The position numbers and the translations under genes are program-made. Below, one piece after another: positions 22,856-31,546 of a stretch of 47,970 nt of DNA. Origin of the DNA: a bacterium (lineage in GTDB: Bacteria; Calditrichota; Calditrichia; RBG-13-44-9; J042); NCBI GenBank assembly GCA_015485355.1, contig WFTQ01000108.1:1-47970 (forward strand), given 5' to 3'. The first letter of the stretch is position 1, and every line of letters begins with the position of its first letter. The notes under the pieces are model-generated. The model did no database searches. It was given only the letters and a program-made list of their open reading frames with translations, and was not told where the DNA came from.

Positions 22856-24280
22856 ATGATTTCGCCCGTCGGCGGCAACAACATCGAATTGCTTCTCCAG
22901 AGCTATCGGGTACTGGAAGAGCGGCCCATACGCGAGCTGGAATCGCGCCGGGATGCCATCAACCAGCGCATCAACCTGTTCAACCAGCTGAAAACCCGGC
23001 TCAACACCTTGCAAAGCCTGGTCAAAGACCTGGGTTATTCCGGCACCACCTCTATCTGGGGAAGCAAAGCCGCTTCCAGCAGCGACGAGACCATCGTCGC
23101 TGTCAGTGCGACGTCTTCGGCCGTATCCACGACCCACACGGTATTTGTCTCCCAGCTGGCGAAAGCGGATCAGGTGGTATCCAATCAATATTCCACAACG
23201 GGTACCGATATCTCCTCCGCCCTCGGTGCCGGCACCTACACCTTCAGCGTGACGGTCAATGGCACCACCCAACAGGTATCGGTGGATATTCAGGCGGGCG
23301 AAGATAACCAGACGGTCTTACAGAATATCGTAACGGCGGTGAACAACACCACCGACATCGGCATTCGGGCGTCGATCGTTCAGGATAGCGCTTCCACGCT
23401 GCGACTGGTGTTCACCAGCGAGGAGACGGGACTGGATTATGAAATGGGTCTGGCCGATGTCAGCGGCAGCTTGCTGAACACCATCGGGATGAACGACAGC
23501 GTTAAAATGTCCGGGACGTCCGGTGGATATGTATACGACAGCACGGAACTCAATGCCATTGCCCTGATCAATGGGATCACCGTTACCAGCAACAGCAACA
23601 CCATCGAAGGGGCCATTGAGGGGTTAACGTTGACCCTGCGCAAGGCCCAGGAACAGACCGAGGCCCCCGTTACGGTGACGGTGACCAACGATGTGGATGC
23701 GATCAAAGGCAAGATCCAGGATTTCATCAACGCCTACAACGAGGTGCTGGACTTTATTAAAAGCAACACGGCCGTCAATACGACCACTTACGAACGCTCC
23801 ACCTTCAGCGGAGATTTCTCCGTCATGCAATTGCGGCTCCAATTGCGGCAAGCAATCGCCGATCCGGTCGATGGGCTTCCGAGCGGCGATCCAACGATCC
23901 TTTCGGAAATCGGCATTACCACCGATCGGGATGGGAAACTGAGCCTTTCCGACAGCGCCAAGCTGGAGGACATGATCCGCAACAACCTGGACCAGGTGGA
24001 AGCCCTGTTCAACTCCAGTGACGGTTACTCGGGCCGTTTGGATGCCTTGCTGGAAGAAATGACCTCCGGCGAAGGGGTGATCGAGAGCCGCAAAGATGTG
24101 CTGTCCAGTCAGATCAACCGCATCAACAATCGAATTGAACTCCTCCAGAAGCAAATCGACCGGAAAATGGAATTCTATCGGGATCAATTCTCGCGCTTGC
24201 AGGCGGCATATGCCATGTATACCGCACAGTTCAATTACATATCCTCGGTCGTCCAGGCCGGCTTCTTTATTCCCGGATAG
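22856..24280 (+). CDS. fliD: Flagellar filament capping protein FliD
   Basis: 474 residues. FliD (HAP2) forms the cap at the filament tip that folds flagellin into place. The N-terminal region has the FliD_N pattern (IELLLQSYRVLEERPIRELE, then NQRINLFNQLKTRLNTLQSL). The middle is Thr/Ser-rich and predicted beta. A flagellin-IN-like segment is visible (VNNTTDIGIRASIVQD). The C-terminal FliD_C part has FINAYNEVLDFIKSNTAVN, then LSEIGITTDRDGKLSLSDSA. The C-terminal coiled coil includes LSSQINRINNRIELLQKQID. The ribosome site AAGGAGGTGA is near-perfect. The length is in the lower part of the family range. Confidence 0.95.
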   Translation: MISPVGGNNIELLLQSYRVLEERPIRELESRRDAINQRINLFNQLKTRLNTLQSLVKDLGYSGTTSIWGSKAASSSDETIVAVSATSSAVSTTHTVFVSQLAKADQVVSNQYSTTGTDISSALGAGTYTFSVTVNGTTQQVSVDIQAGEDNQTVLQNIVTAVNNTTDIGIRASIVQDSASTLRLVFTSEETGLDYEMGLADVSGSLLNTIGMNDSVKMSGTSGGYVYDSTELNAIALINGITVTSNSNTIEGAIEGLTLTLRKAQEQTEAPVTVTVTNDVDAIKGKIQDFINAYNEVLDFIKSNTAVNTTTYERSTFSGDFSVMQLRLQLRQAIADPVDGLPSGDPTILSEIGITTDRDGKLSLSDSAKLEDMIRNNLDQVEALFNSSDGYSGRLDALLEEMTSGEGVIESRKDVLSSQINRINNRIELLQKQIDRKMEFYRDQFSRLQAAYAMYTAQFNYISSVVQAGFFIPG

Positions 24281-24291
24281 GAGGGATAGTT

Positions 24292-24708
24292 ATGGATATC
24301 GAGAGCATCAACATCCGGTTTTCCCAATTTCACCAGGGTTTTTCCAAAACGGGACAGGAGATACAACAAAAAAGTCGACCTCAGGAATTACCCCGACCCA
24401 ACCAGCAAACGCGACAATTGAACTCGGAATTGAAACACGTAAAAATCGACCCGAAAATGGCCAACAATCTGGCCACCCTGCGGGAAATCGCCCGAAAGGT
24501 TCGGGACCACCTGAAACAGGCGGGCATTAAAATCCAGTTCGAAGTCAAAAAAGACGCCGGGAAAGTGGTCGTCATCGTCAAAGATCCGGTTACCGACAAG
24601 GTGGTCCGAGAAATTCCTCCTGATGTTTACCTGAAACTGGTCGAACATATCAAACAGATTCAGGAAGCCCAGGACTTTCAGGGTTGGGAAATCGACACGA
24701 GGCAATAA
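24292..24708 (+). CDS. flaG: FlaG-family flagellar protein
   Basis: 138 residues. FlaG proteins influence filament length in several bacteria. The C-terminal half holds the FlaG signature: a helix, then IQFEVKKDAGKVVVIVKD, and KVVREIPPDVYLKLVEHIK. The N-terminal half is Gln/Pro-rich and unstructured-looking, as is common. It starts 11 bases after fliD with GGAGGG upstream; the fliT-like gene follows after 5 bases. Confidence 0.87.
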   Translation: MDIESINIRFSQFHQGFSKTGQEIQQKSRPQELPRPNQQTRQLNSELKHVKIDPKMANNLATLREIARKVRDHLKQAGIKIQFEVKKDAGKVVVIVKDPVTDKVVREIPPDVYLKLVEHIKQIQEAQDFQGWEIDTRQ

Positions 24709-24713
24709 ACCCA

Positions 24714-25118
24714 ATGAACAAAGGCAGACTGAAGCAGGAAGTGGGACAACTGCTGCAGGCGATAGAGGCGGTCACCTGGCAACTACAGAGTTGCGCCCGG
24801 GAGAAAGACTGGGAAGGGTTTGTGGAAGGGGCCCAGCAGCGCGCCATTCTTTTTTCGCGCCTGGAAGCCCTGAAAAAACAGCTGCAAGAGGAAACCTTCC
24901 GATCCCAAAAACTGGACCAGATCGTTGCCGAAATCAACGATTGGGTCGTCCGCGAATTCCAAAAAGTGGCTAAAGTTGATAAGCAGATCGGCGATATTAT
25001 AGAAAGTGAGAAGAAAAAAACGATCGAGAACATCGTCCGGATGCAAAAAGGATTGGAATTTCTGAAGACGTACCAACGGAAGGCCAATAGTCGAAAAATT
25101 GTCTCGAGGGTCTATTAA
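24714..25118 (+). CDS. FliT-like flagellar chaperone
   Basis: 134-residue all-helical protein. Position (behind fliS, fliD and flaG), length and helical pattern (LKQEVGQLLQAIEAVTWQLQ, then DWEGFVEGAQQRAILFSRLE) match FliT, the chaperone for the cap protein FliD. The WEGF-QR segment resembles the usual pattern of FliT (D-W-E----L---R). No catalytic motif. The start at 24714 is chosen over an upstream ATG (24684) that overlaps flaG. The specific FliT assignment rests on context and is not certain. Confidence 0.66.
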   Translation: MNKGRLKQEVGQLLQAIEAVTWQLQSCAREKDWEGFVEGAQQRAILFSRLEALKKQLQEETFRSQKLDQIVAEINDWVVREFQKVAKVDKQIGDIIESEKKKTIENIVRMQKGLEFLKTYQRKANSRKIVSRVY

Positions 25119-25133
25119 CTAAGGAAGGTTAAT

Positions 25134-25436
25134 ATGAAAATCGATTTCATCAATAGTGCCCTGAACTCCATCATGGGGGTTGAGCGGAATCAGAAGTTAA
25201 GGGCAGTGCAACGAGAGGAAATTCGAACGGACAAAGCGGAATTTTCCAGGGAAGCAAAAAAAATGGCAAAAAAACAAAAGGCACTATCTCCTGAAAGGTT
25301 GGAAGAGATCAAGCGACGCATCGCCGAGGGTTATTACAGCAGAGAAGAGATTTTAAAGGAAATCGCCGAACGCATGTTGAACAGCAAAGACTTTCAGGAA
25401 TTCATAAAATCCCGAAAAATCGACCGTAACCTGTAA
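25134..25436 (+). CDS. flgM: FlgM-like anti-sigma28 factor
   Basis: 100 residues. FlgM binds sigma28 (FliA) and is exported once the hook is complete, releasing late gene expression. The C-terminal half has the FlgM pattern: RTDKAEFSREAKKMAKK, then LSPERLEEIKRRIAEGYYSR, EEILKEIAERML. The N-terminal half is basic and probably disordered. AAGGAAGGT precedes the ATG. It is last of the flagellar run; a hairpin follows. FliA itself is not in the window. FlgM is confident by signature, though the protein is divergent. Confidence 0.76.
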   Translation: MKIDFINSALNSIMGVERNQKLRAVQREEIRTDKAEFSREAKKMAKKQKALSPERLEEIKRRIAEGYYSREEILKEIAERMLNSKDFQEFIKSRKIDRNL

Positions 25437-25443
25437 TGGTTCG

Positions 25444-25474
25444 CCTCTGCCCAGCCTTGGCGACCGGGCAGAGG
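25444..25474 (+). terminator. Hairpin after flgM, possible terminator
   Basis: Perfect 9-bp arms CCTCTGCCC and GGGCAGAGG around a 13-base loop. No clean T-run follows, so termination would be weak or Rho-assisted. Confidence 0.5.
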
Positions 25475-25553
25475 GACAACGTTTCCCTCCCTCTTTCTGT
25501 CCCCTTATCCTTTTTCGAAACGTCAGGAAAGGTTTAAATAAAATCGGGAAGTT

Positions 25554-26729
25554 ATGTCTCGGCTGAAAGCGTTTTTCCGTTACCCTAAATTTAAAGCCCC
25601 TCCCTTTCGGATCATTTATTTAAATGATGATTACTTCCTGCAGGCCGCTACCATCGAAGCCCTGAAAACCTTGGGGCATCACGTATATCCGTTGCAAATA
25701 GAACGGAATCCCACCCGCATGCTGGAGAAGCTACTGAAAACCTGTGTGCTGGTAAAACCCGATGCCGTGATGGGAGTCAACCACGGCGGTTTCGATCCCG
25801 AAGGGAAAATTGCGGGCATTCTGGCGGAACTGAACATCCCCATCGTCATGTGGTATCTGGATGATTTCCGATTCATTATTCATAAAAACAATGTGCATGC
25901 CACGCCCAACAGCATCATTTTCACCTTCGATAAAAAGCAGGTGGTCCCTTTGCTGGAAACCGGTTTTCAACACGTGTTCTACCTCCCGTCGGGCAGCTCC
26001 TACCATCCCCAACGGCTTTACCGAAGCCCGAAATTCGCTTTCTTACAAGGCGCCGTGACATTTGTGGGGAACACTTTTGACAAAACCAAGACCACGCGGA
26101 ACAAACCCCACTACGCGCGTCATCTTCGGGAACTGGAAGGAGAAATCGACTTCACCCGCCTGCATCACGATCTGGTGGAACAAATCGAAAGGCACCAAAA
26201 AACTCGCTTCGATAACGAAGACGATTTTTATCGATATGCCGGATTCGTGATCGCCCATGCCACCCAGGTGTACCGTCAGTACATGTTGCGCCATATTTCC
26301 GAACCCGATTTTCACCTTTTCGGAGACTCCAAATGGAAGGAGCTGGGCATCGGGGCCCGGCTTCACGGGGGGACTCATTTTCTTAACGAAACCCCCTTTG
26401 TGTATGCCCATTCCCAGATCAACATCAATCTCTCCAGCCAACAACTGGAGAGTAGTGTCAGTCTGCGGATTTTCGATGTGCCGGCGGCGGGCGGGTTTTT
26501 GCTGACCGACTGGAAAGAGAGCCTGGCGGAATTGTTCGATATTCAACAGGAGGTCGCCTACTTCGGCAGTGCGGAAGAAATGAACGATAAAATTCGTTTT
26601 TATCGTCGGCACCCGGAGCTGCGAGCCCGGATGGTTGAACGGGCCAGAGAAAGGGTTCGGAAAAGCCACCTGGTACAACACCGCGTCCAGCGCATGTTAT
26701 CCATCTGCCAGCAGATCGATGCCTTTTAA
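25554..26729 (+). CDS. CgeB-like glycosyltransferase, probably for flagellin
   Basis: 391 residues. The shape is that of CgeB-family GT-B glycosyltransferases: an N-terminal domain (FRIIYLNDDYFLQAATIEAL, then KPDAVMGVNHGGFDPEGKIA, IPIVMWYLDDF) and a C-terminal nucleotide-sugar-binding part (TFVGNTFD; then SQININLSSQQLESSVSLRI, FDVPAAGGFLLTDWKESLAE, then LFDIQQEVAYFGSAEEMND). The R-FD-PA-G-FLLTD block is the family hallmark. Genes of this family are often found near flagellin or polysaccharide loci. Here it ends the flagellar run, so a role in filament glycosylation is likely but inferred. Donor unknown. Confidence 0.82.
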   Translation: MSRLKAFFRYPKFKAPPFRIIYLNDDYFLQAATIEALKTLGHHVYPLQIERNPTRMLEKLLKTCVLVKPDAVMGVNHGGFDPEGKIAGILAELNIPIVMWYLDDFRFIIHKNNVHATPNSIIFTFDKKQVVPLLETGFQHVFYLPSGSSYHPQRLYRSPKFAFLQGAVTFVGNTFDKTKTTRNKPHYARHLRELEGEIDFTRLHHDLVEQIERHQKTRFDNEDDFYRYAGFVIAHATQVYRQYMLRHISEPDFHLFGDSKWKELGIGARLHGGTHFLNETPFVYAHSQININLSSQQLESSVSLRIFDVPAAGGFLLTDWKESLAELFDIQQEVAYFGSAEEMNDKIRFYRRHPELRARMVERARERVRKSHLVQHRVQRMLSICQQIDAF

Positions 26730-26780
26730 CCTTGCGTCTTTCTCAATCTTGAACAACCATCTATTCCCCCAGCCATGCCA

Positions 26781-26818
26781 CTGCCGCCTCAACGAAGGCG
26801 TACTGGAGACCGCGGCAG
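26781..26818. repeat. Inverted repeat between convergent genes
   Basis: CTGCCGC and GCGGCAG arms, 24-base loop with a further CTC/GAG pairing, in the gap between the CgeB-like gene and lpxH, which converge. A two-way terminator is possible; there is no T-run. Confidence 0.35.
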
Positions 26819-26862
26819 CCCCCCTCATCGACGGGCTCAATGCCTGTGTCACCCGGGCGCCG

Positions 26863-27597
26863 TTATCCCACGACATCGTGCCAGCGCTTAAGTTCCAGCG
26901 TTTGACCGTCAAAAACCGCATAGGTGAAATGATCGATCCAATCGCCCAGGTTGACATAAATTTTTTCCCCAATAATTTGGTAATTGGGCATATGCAAATG
27001 CCCCATCACCACAAAATCGAAGCCTTCCTGAAATTTCCGGATCGCCAATTGCAAATAATCGGTGTCGTTGGGCACACCGACCTGAGCGGTATGTTCCCGG
27101 CTGAGGGACGAAATCCATTTGGCAAACGGTATTCCGAAATCCGGATGAATCAGGCTGTAAAGGAAAATATTGACTCTGTTGCGAAAAATACGCCTGAGAA
27201 GACGGTACCCCCGGTCATTCCGAGCTACACCATCGCCATGGTTGATGTAAAACCGTTTGTTCTCGATCCTGCAATCCAGGGGGTCTCGGTGGATCCGGAA
27301 ACCCATTTCCCGGGAAAGAAAATCGCGCATCCAAAAATCGTGATTACCGGCAATGTAATGCAGCTCCTTACCCAACTCCCGCAGATGATTGAGGGCACAC
27401 AACACGCGGGTATAACCGCGGGGGATGACGGTTCGGTATTCAAACCAGAAATCAAATAAATCTCCCACAATGAACAACCGGTCTCCCGTTGTGGCCACGT
27501 GTTCAAGAAAAGATAGTAACTTACGCTCTTTCACCCGCTCCGACTTGGTGTTGGACATGCCCAGATGAACATCTGAAATAAAATAGGTCCATCCCAT
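26863..27597 (-). CDS. lpxH: UDP-2,3-diacylglucosamine diphosphatase
   Basis: 244 residues. Hydrolyses UDP-2,3-diacylglucosamine to lipid X in lipid A synthesis, at the cytoplasmic face of the inner membrane. It is a calcineurin-like phosphoesterase: SDVHLG (residues 8-13), GDLFDFWF, GNHDFWM, NHGDG and GHLHMP, supplying the two-metal ligands in the usual order. The start is the ATG at 27597 just before the first metal motif; the frame is open much further upstream but without family character and would overrun the lepA promoter. Divergent from lepA. Presence implies an outer membrane with lipid A. LpxH rather than the related LpxI is clear from the fold motifs. Confidence 0.88.
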   Translation of the reverse strand: MGWTYFISDVHLGMSNTKSERVKERKLLSFLEHVATTGDRLFIVGDLFDFWFEYRTVIPRGYTRVLCALNHLRELGKELHYIAGNHDFWMRDFLSREMGFRIHRDPLDCRIENKRFYINHGDGVARNDRGYRLLRRIFRNRVNIFLYSLIHPDFGIPFAKWISSLSREHTAQVGVPNDTDYLQLAIRKFQEGFDFVVMGHLHMPNYQIIGEKIYVNLGDWIDHFTYAVFDGQTLELKRWHDVVG

Positions 27598-27657
27598 AAT
27601 GACTGATACCCTCGTTTCCCATTCCCATGCGGTCGGGAGAATTGGTTTGTAATTAGT

Positions 27658-27686
27658 TTGACAAATCCCTTTTCTTCGTTTAAATT
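27658..27686 (+). promoter_or_regulatory. Sigma70 promoter of the lepA operon
   Basis: TTGACA (perfect -35), 17 bases, TAAATT. Located 85 bases before the lepA start and likely drives lepA, lepB, hemW and perhaps the genes after them. Confidence 0.65.
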
Positions 27687-27770
27687 TTCCTACTTGGATA
27701 ATTAAATGAATCGCCGAGACTTTTGCAGTAAAAAAATAAAATTCAATCAAAGGATACGACCACGATTGTA

Positions 27771-29570
27771 ATGGACATAAAAAACATTCGTAATTTCTGC
27801 ATCATCGCTCATATTGATCACGGGAAATCCACCCTGGCAGACCGGTTGCTGGAATTTACCGGGGCGCTCCATCAGCGGAAGCTCCAGGAACAGATACTGG
27901 ACAGCATGGATCTGGAACGGGAACGGGGGATCACGATCAAAGCACATGCGGTGCGGATGGAATATCGTTCATCCGACGGGAACCAATACCTTTTCAACCT
28001 GATCGATACTCCTGGACATGTGGACTTTACCTACGAAGTTTCCCGGAGTTTGGCCGCCGCGGAAGGAGCCCTATTGTTGGTGGATGCCGCCCAGGGTGTG
28101 GAAGCGCAAACCATCAGCAATCTGTATCAAGCCATCGAAAACGACCTGGTGATCATCCCGGTCATCAATAAAATCGATCTGCCCAACGCTCAGATCGAAG
28201 CGGTAAAACATCAGATTCTGGAATTGATCGGCTGCCCGGAGGAGGAGATTCTTCTGGTCAGTGCTAAAACCGGTGAGGGGGTCAATCGGGTCGTCCAGGC
28301 CATTCTGGAAAAGATTCCCCCACCTCAGGGAAATCCCGGAGCCCCTCTACAGGCGCTGATTTTCGACTCCAGCTTCGATGTGTACCGCGGTGTGGTGGCT
28401 CTAATCCGGGTGTTCAACGGCGAAATTCAGGTGGGAGACAAAATCCGATTTCTGGCTACGGGCCGAGAATTCGAAGTGGAGGAAGTCGGTACCCTGTTGC
28501 TCAAACGGATCCCCACAAAAAGGCTTACGACCGGGGAAGTGGGATATCTCATTTGTGGGGCAAAAAATGTGCGGGACATTCGGGTGGGAGACACGGTAAC
28601 CCACGCCCTTCGTCCCGCCGCCGAGCCTCTTCCGGGATATCGTCAGGTCAAACCCATGGTTTTTGCAGGCATATATCCTGTAGACAGTCAGGATTTCGAA
28701 GACCTGCGCAACGCCCTGGAACGACTGGCGCTGAACGATTCTTCCCTATACTTCGAGCCGGAAACTTCCTCGGCCCTGGGCTTTGGATTTCGTTGCGGGT
28801 TTCTGGGGCTTTTGCATATGGAAATCGTCCAGGAACGCCTGGAACGGGAGTTTGGACAGAGCATCATCGTTACCACCCCGAATGTGGTTTATAAAATCAT
28901 CACCACCGATGGAGAGGAACTGTATATCGACAATCCGGTCAAAATGCCTTCCCCCGTGAAGATTGCCCGTTTCGAAGAACCGTACATCGATGCCCATATC
29001 ATCACCCCCCCGGAATACATCGGGAACATCATGAAACTGGCCAGCGAAAAGCGGGGTATTCTTCAGAATACCACTTATTTGGATCCGACTCGTGCCGACC
29101 TGCACTATCATTTTCCCCTTTCGGAAGTAATTTTCGACTTTTTTGATCGCCTCAAATCCGTAAGCCGGGGCTACGCTTCTCTGGACTACGAATTCGCCGG
29201 CTATCGGGCGTCGGAGCTGGTGAAATTGGACATCTTGATCAACGGGGAGATTTTGGATGCGCTATCGACCATAGTCCACAAAGACCGGGCCTACGATTAC
29301 GGCCGTAAATTATGCCGGAAGCTCAGACGACTGATCCCTCGCCAGCTATTCGAAGTGGTGATTCAGGCCGCCATCGGCAGCCGCATTCTTGCCCGGGAAA
29401 CGGTTAAAGCGTTACGGAAAAACGTATTGGCCAAATGTTACGGAGGCGATGTTACCCGAAAACGCAAGCTTTTGGAAAAACAGAAAGAAGGTAAGAAACG
29501 CATGAAACAAGTCGGCCGGGTGGAAATTCCTCAGGAGGCCTTTCTGGCCGTGCTATCGGCCGACGACTGA
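27771..29570 (+). CDS. lepA: Elongation factor 4 (LepA)
   Basis: 599 residues, the usual length. Ribosome-associated GTPase that back-translocates or aids subunit assembly. G1 [15 protein letters not shown] at about residues 14-28, the switch I region with [18 protein letters not shown] (G3) and NKIDLPNA (G4) give the translation-factor GTPase domain. The C-terminus has the LepA-specific domain with [45 protein letters not shown] and [19 protein letters not shown]. The only start with a good context is the ATG at 27771. A sigma70 promoter with perfect -35 precedes it; lepB follows in the same direction, the classical order. Confidence 0.98.
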   Translation: MDIKNIRNFCIIAHIDHGKSTLADRLLEFTGALHQRKLQEQILDSMDLERERGITIKAHAVRMEYRSSDGNQYLFNLIDTPGHVDFTYEVSRSLAAAEGALLLVDAAQGVEAQTISNLYQAIENDLVIIPVINKIDLPNAQIEAVKHQILELIGCPEEEILLVSAKTGEGVNRVVQAILEKIPPPQGNPGAPLQALIFDSSFDVYRGVVALIRVFNGEIQVGDKIRFLATGREFEVEEVGTLLLKRIPTKRLTTGEVGYLICGAKNVRDIRVGDTVTHALRPAAEPLPGYRQVKPMVFAGIYPVDSQDFEDLRNALERLALNDSSLYFEPETSSALGFGFRCGFLGLLHMEIVQERLEREFGQSIIVTTPNVVYKIITTDGEELYIDNPVKMPSPVKIARFEEPYIDAHIITPPEYIGNIMKLASEKRGILQNTTYLDPTRADLHYHFPLSEVIFDFFDRLKSVSRGYASLDYEFAGYRASELVKLDILINGEILDALSTIVHKDRAYDYGRKLCRKLRRLIPRQLFEVVIQAAIGSRILARETVKALRKNVLAKCYGGDVTRKRKLLEKQKEGKKRMKQVGRVEIPQEAFLAVLSADD

Positions 29571-29592
29571 ACTAACATTGCCAGACGCGCAT

Positions 29593-29613
29593 GGTCCGGA
29601 ACCTATTCCGGCC
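29593..29613 (+). repeat. Hairpin between lepA and lepB
   Basis: GGTCCGGAA / TTCCGGCC with a four-base loop (8-9 pairs, one mismatch). No T-run follows; it could modulate lepB expression or mRNA processing. Low confidence in any function. Confidence 0.35.
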
Positions 29614-29664
29614 TTCAGCGATTAAAATGTCGAGTGTAAATCAGACGAACGGAGGTGACCCAGA

Positions 29665-30384
29665 GTGAAACCCGCAGAAAAGTATTGGGATGGAATGAAG
29701 GCCATCCTGATTGCCGTACTGGTTGCGCTGACCCTGCGTCAGTTTGTTATCGCCGCTTACAAAATTCCTACGGGTTCCATGGAAGATACTCTGTTGATCG
29801 GCGATTTCCTTTTAGTCAACAAATTTGCCTATGGAGCCCAGACCCCCGATTGGATCGGCATCCCTTTTACCCGGGGACACCGCATTCTGGGGCTTCCCAC
29901 CGGTTTCGAGGTACCCCGCTGGATGCGGATTCGCTTCCCTGCACTGACCCGACCGGAGCCTTACGATATTGTGGTATTCAAATATCCCCGAGACCCTCGA
30001 CTGGAATACATCAAGCGGTGCATCGCCGTGGGCGGGCAAACCGTGGAGGTGATCAACAAAAAAGTTTTTGTGGATGGCCAACCGTTTCCCAATCCTCCCA
30101 AAATGAAGCATATCGATCCCTATATTATTGCCCGGGATGATCCTTTCGGCCGGGGGTTTCAGGTGTTCGAACCCGGGCTGGGCAGCCGGGATAACTTCGG
30201 CCCCTATACCGTTCCGGAGGGCCATTATTTCATGATGGGCGATAACCGCGACAACAGTTCCGACAGCCGTGAATGGGGTCCCGTCGCCCCGCAAAACATC
30301 GTGGGGAAACCGTTAATCATTTACCTGTCTTTGAATTCCATGTACAACATTCGCTGGAATCGATTGGGGATGGTAATTCGCTGA
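29665..30384 (+). CDS. lepB: Signal peptidase I
   Basis: 239 residues. Cleaves signal peptides from Sec and Tat substrates at the outer face of the inner membrane. One N-terminal membrane segment (ILIAVLVALTLRQFVIAAY) precedes the catalytic Ser of PTGSMEDTL (Ser38); the Lys partner is in LEYIKRCIAVGG (about Lys117), and the C-terminal block GDNRDNSSDSREWGPV completes the family. An extra insertion of roughly 40 residues (GAQTPDWIGIPFTRGH and following) lies between Ser and Lys. It starts at a GTG with GGAGGTGA seven bases upstream. Its stop overlaps the hemW ATG (TGATG). Confidence 0.96.
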   Translation: MKPAEKYWDGMKAILIAVLVALTLRQFVIAAYKIPTGSMEDTLLIGDFLLVNKFAYGAQTPDWIGIPFTRGHRILGLPTGFEVPRWMRIRFPALTRPEPYDIVVFKYPRDPRLEYIKRCIAVGGQTVEVINKKVFVDGQPFPNPPKMKHIDPYIIARDDPFGRGFQVFEPGLGSRDNFGPYTVPEGHYFMMGDNRDNSSDSREWGPVAPQNIVGKPLIIYLSLNSMYNIRWNRLGMVIR

Positions 30385-31517
30385 TGACCCAGACCGCCGG
30401 GCTATACATACACATTCCTTTTTGCGAACGGAAATGCGGTTATTGCGACTTCTATTCCATCACTCATCTAGAACTGGTGGACGCCTTTGTGGACGCCCTG
30501 ATTCAGGAGATCCAACTCCGGGGGCGTTGGGGTGCCGATTACCGGTTCCAGACGGTTTTTCTGGGCGGAGGCACCCCCTCTCTTCTTTTGCCCGAACAAC
30601 TCCATCGCATCTTGGGCGGCCTTCGGGAACAATTCCCGATTCTGAGGGATGCCGAAATCACCATCGAGGCCAATCCCGGCACGTTGAGCCGGGAAAAACT
30701 CCGCGCCTTCCGACAACTGGGGATCAACCGGTTAAGCCTGGGAGCACAAAGCCTGCATGCGGCGGAGCTGCGTTTCCTGGGACGCCGGCATACCGCAGAA
30801 GAGGTGATGCACAACGTTTCGCTGGCCCGGGAAGCCGGATTCGAGAACATCAACCTGGACTTGATGACCGCTTTTCCGGGACAAACGCTCGATTCCTTCC
30901 GTCACACTCTGGAACAGGCTGTCCAACTACACCCAGCCCATCTCTCCTGTTATACATTAATCTTTGAACCGGGAACACCCTTTTACCATCGCATGAAAAC
31001 GGGTGAATTGCCTCCGGTACCGGAGGAGAAAGAAGTCCAGTTTTATCAGGAAGCGCGCCGATTTCTGGAAGAGCGGGGTTATCGGCAATACGAAATTTCC
31101 AACTTCGCCCGGGACAAGGCATATATCTGCCGCCACAACTGCATTTACTGGAACTATCACCCTTACCTGGGCCTGGGGCCCTCGGCCCATTCTTTCGACG
31201 GGAAACAGCGTTGGGCCAACATCCGCTCCGTTTCTTCTTACATCCAGCATCTGAAGGCCGGACGGCTTCCGGTTGATTTCCAGGAATCCCTAACCCCGGA
31301 ACAACAAATGTTCGAATATATTTATCTTCATCTACGGTTACGAAACGGGCTGGATTTAGCCGCCTTTCGGCAGCGGTTTGGTATGGATTTAACAAGCCGA
31401 TATCGCGGCACCATCCATCGGCTTCTTTCGGAGGGGCTGATAGAACCGCCCAATGGGCATTTAAAACTTACGGATAAAGGGTGGTTGTTGGCCGATACGA
31501 TTGCCACGTATTTCTAA
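30384..31517 (+). CDS. hemW: HemW-type radical SAM heme chaperone
   Basis: 377 residues. HemW binds heme and transfers it to target proteins; it was long called oxygen-independent coproporphyrinogen III oxidase. The radical-SAM Cys triad is FCERKCGYC (Cys14, Cys18, Cys21), followed by the GGGTPS turn and the LGLGPSAHSF segment. HemW lacks the longer N-terminus and extra residues that HemN needs for decarboxylation, as does this protein. The start at 30384 overlaps the lepB stop by one base, so the two are translationally coupled. Distinguishing HemW from true HemN relies on family length and N-terminal form. Confidence 0.92.
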   Translation: MTQTAGLYIHIPFCERKCGYCDFYSITHLELVDAFVDALIQEIQLRGRWGADYRFQTVFLGGGTPSLLLPEQLHRILGGLREQFPILRDAEITIEANPGTLSREKLRAFRQLGINRLSLGAQSLHAAELRFLGRRHTAEEVMHNVSLAREAGFENINLDLMTAFPGQTLDSFRHTLEQAVQLHPAHLSCYTLIFEPGTPFYHRMKTGELPPVPEEKEVQFYQEARRFLEERGYRQYEISNFARDKAYICRHNCIYWNYHPYLGLGPSAHSFDGKQRWANIRSVSSYIQHLKAGRLPVDFQESLTPEQQMFEYIYLHLRLRNGLDLAAFRQRFGMDLTSRYRGTIHRLLSEGLIEPPNGHLKLTDKGWLLADTIATYF

Positions 31518-31546
31518 CTTTAAAAAATGGTATGGGTGGAAAACGG

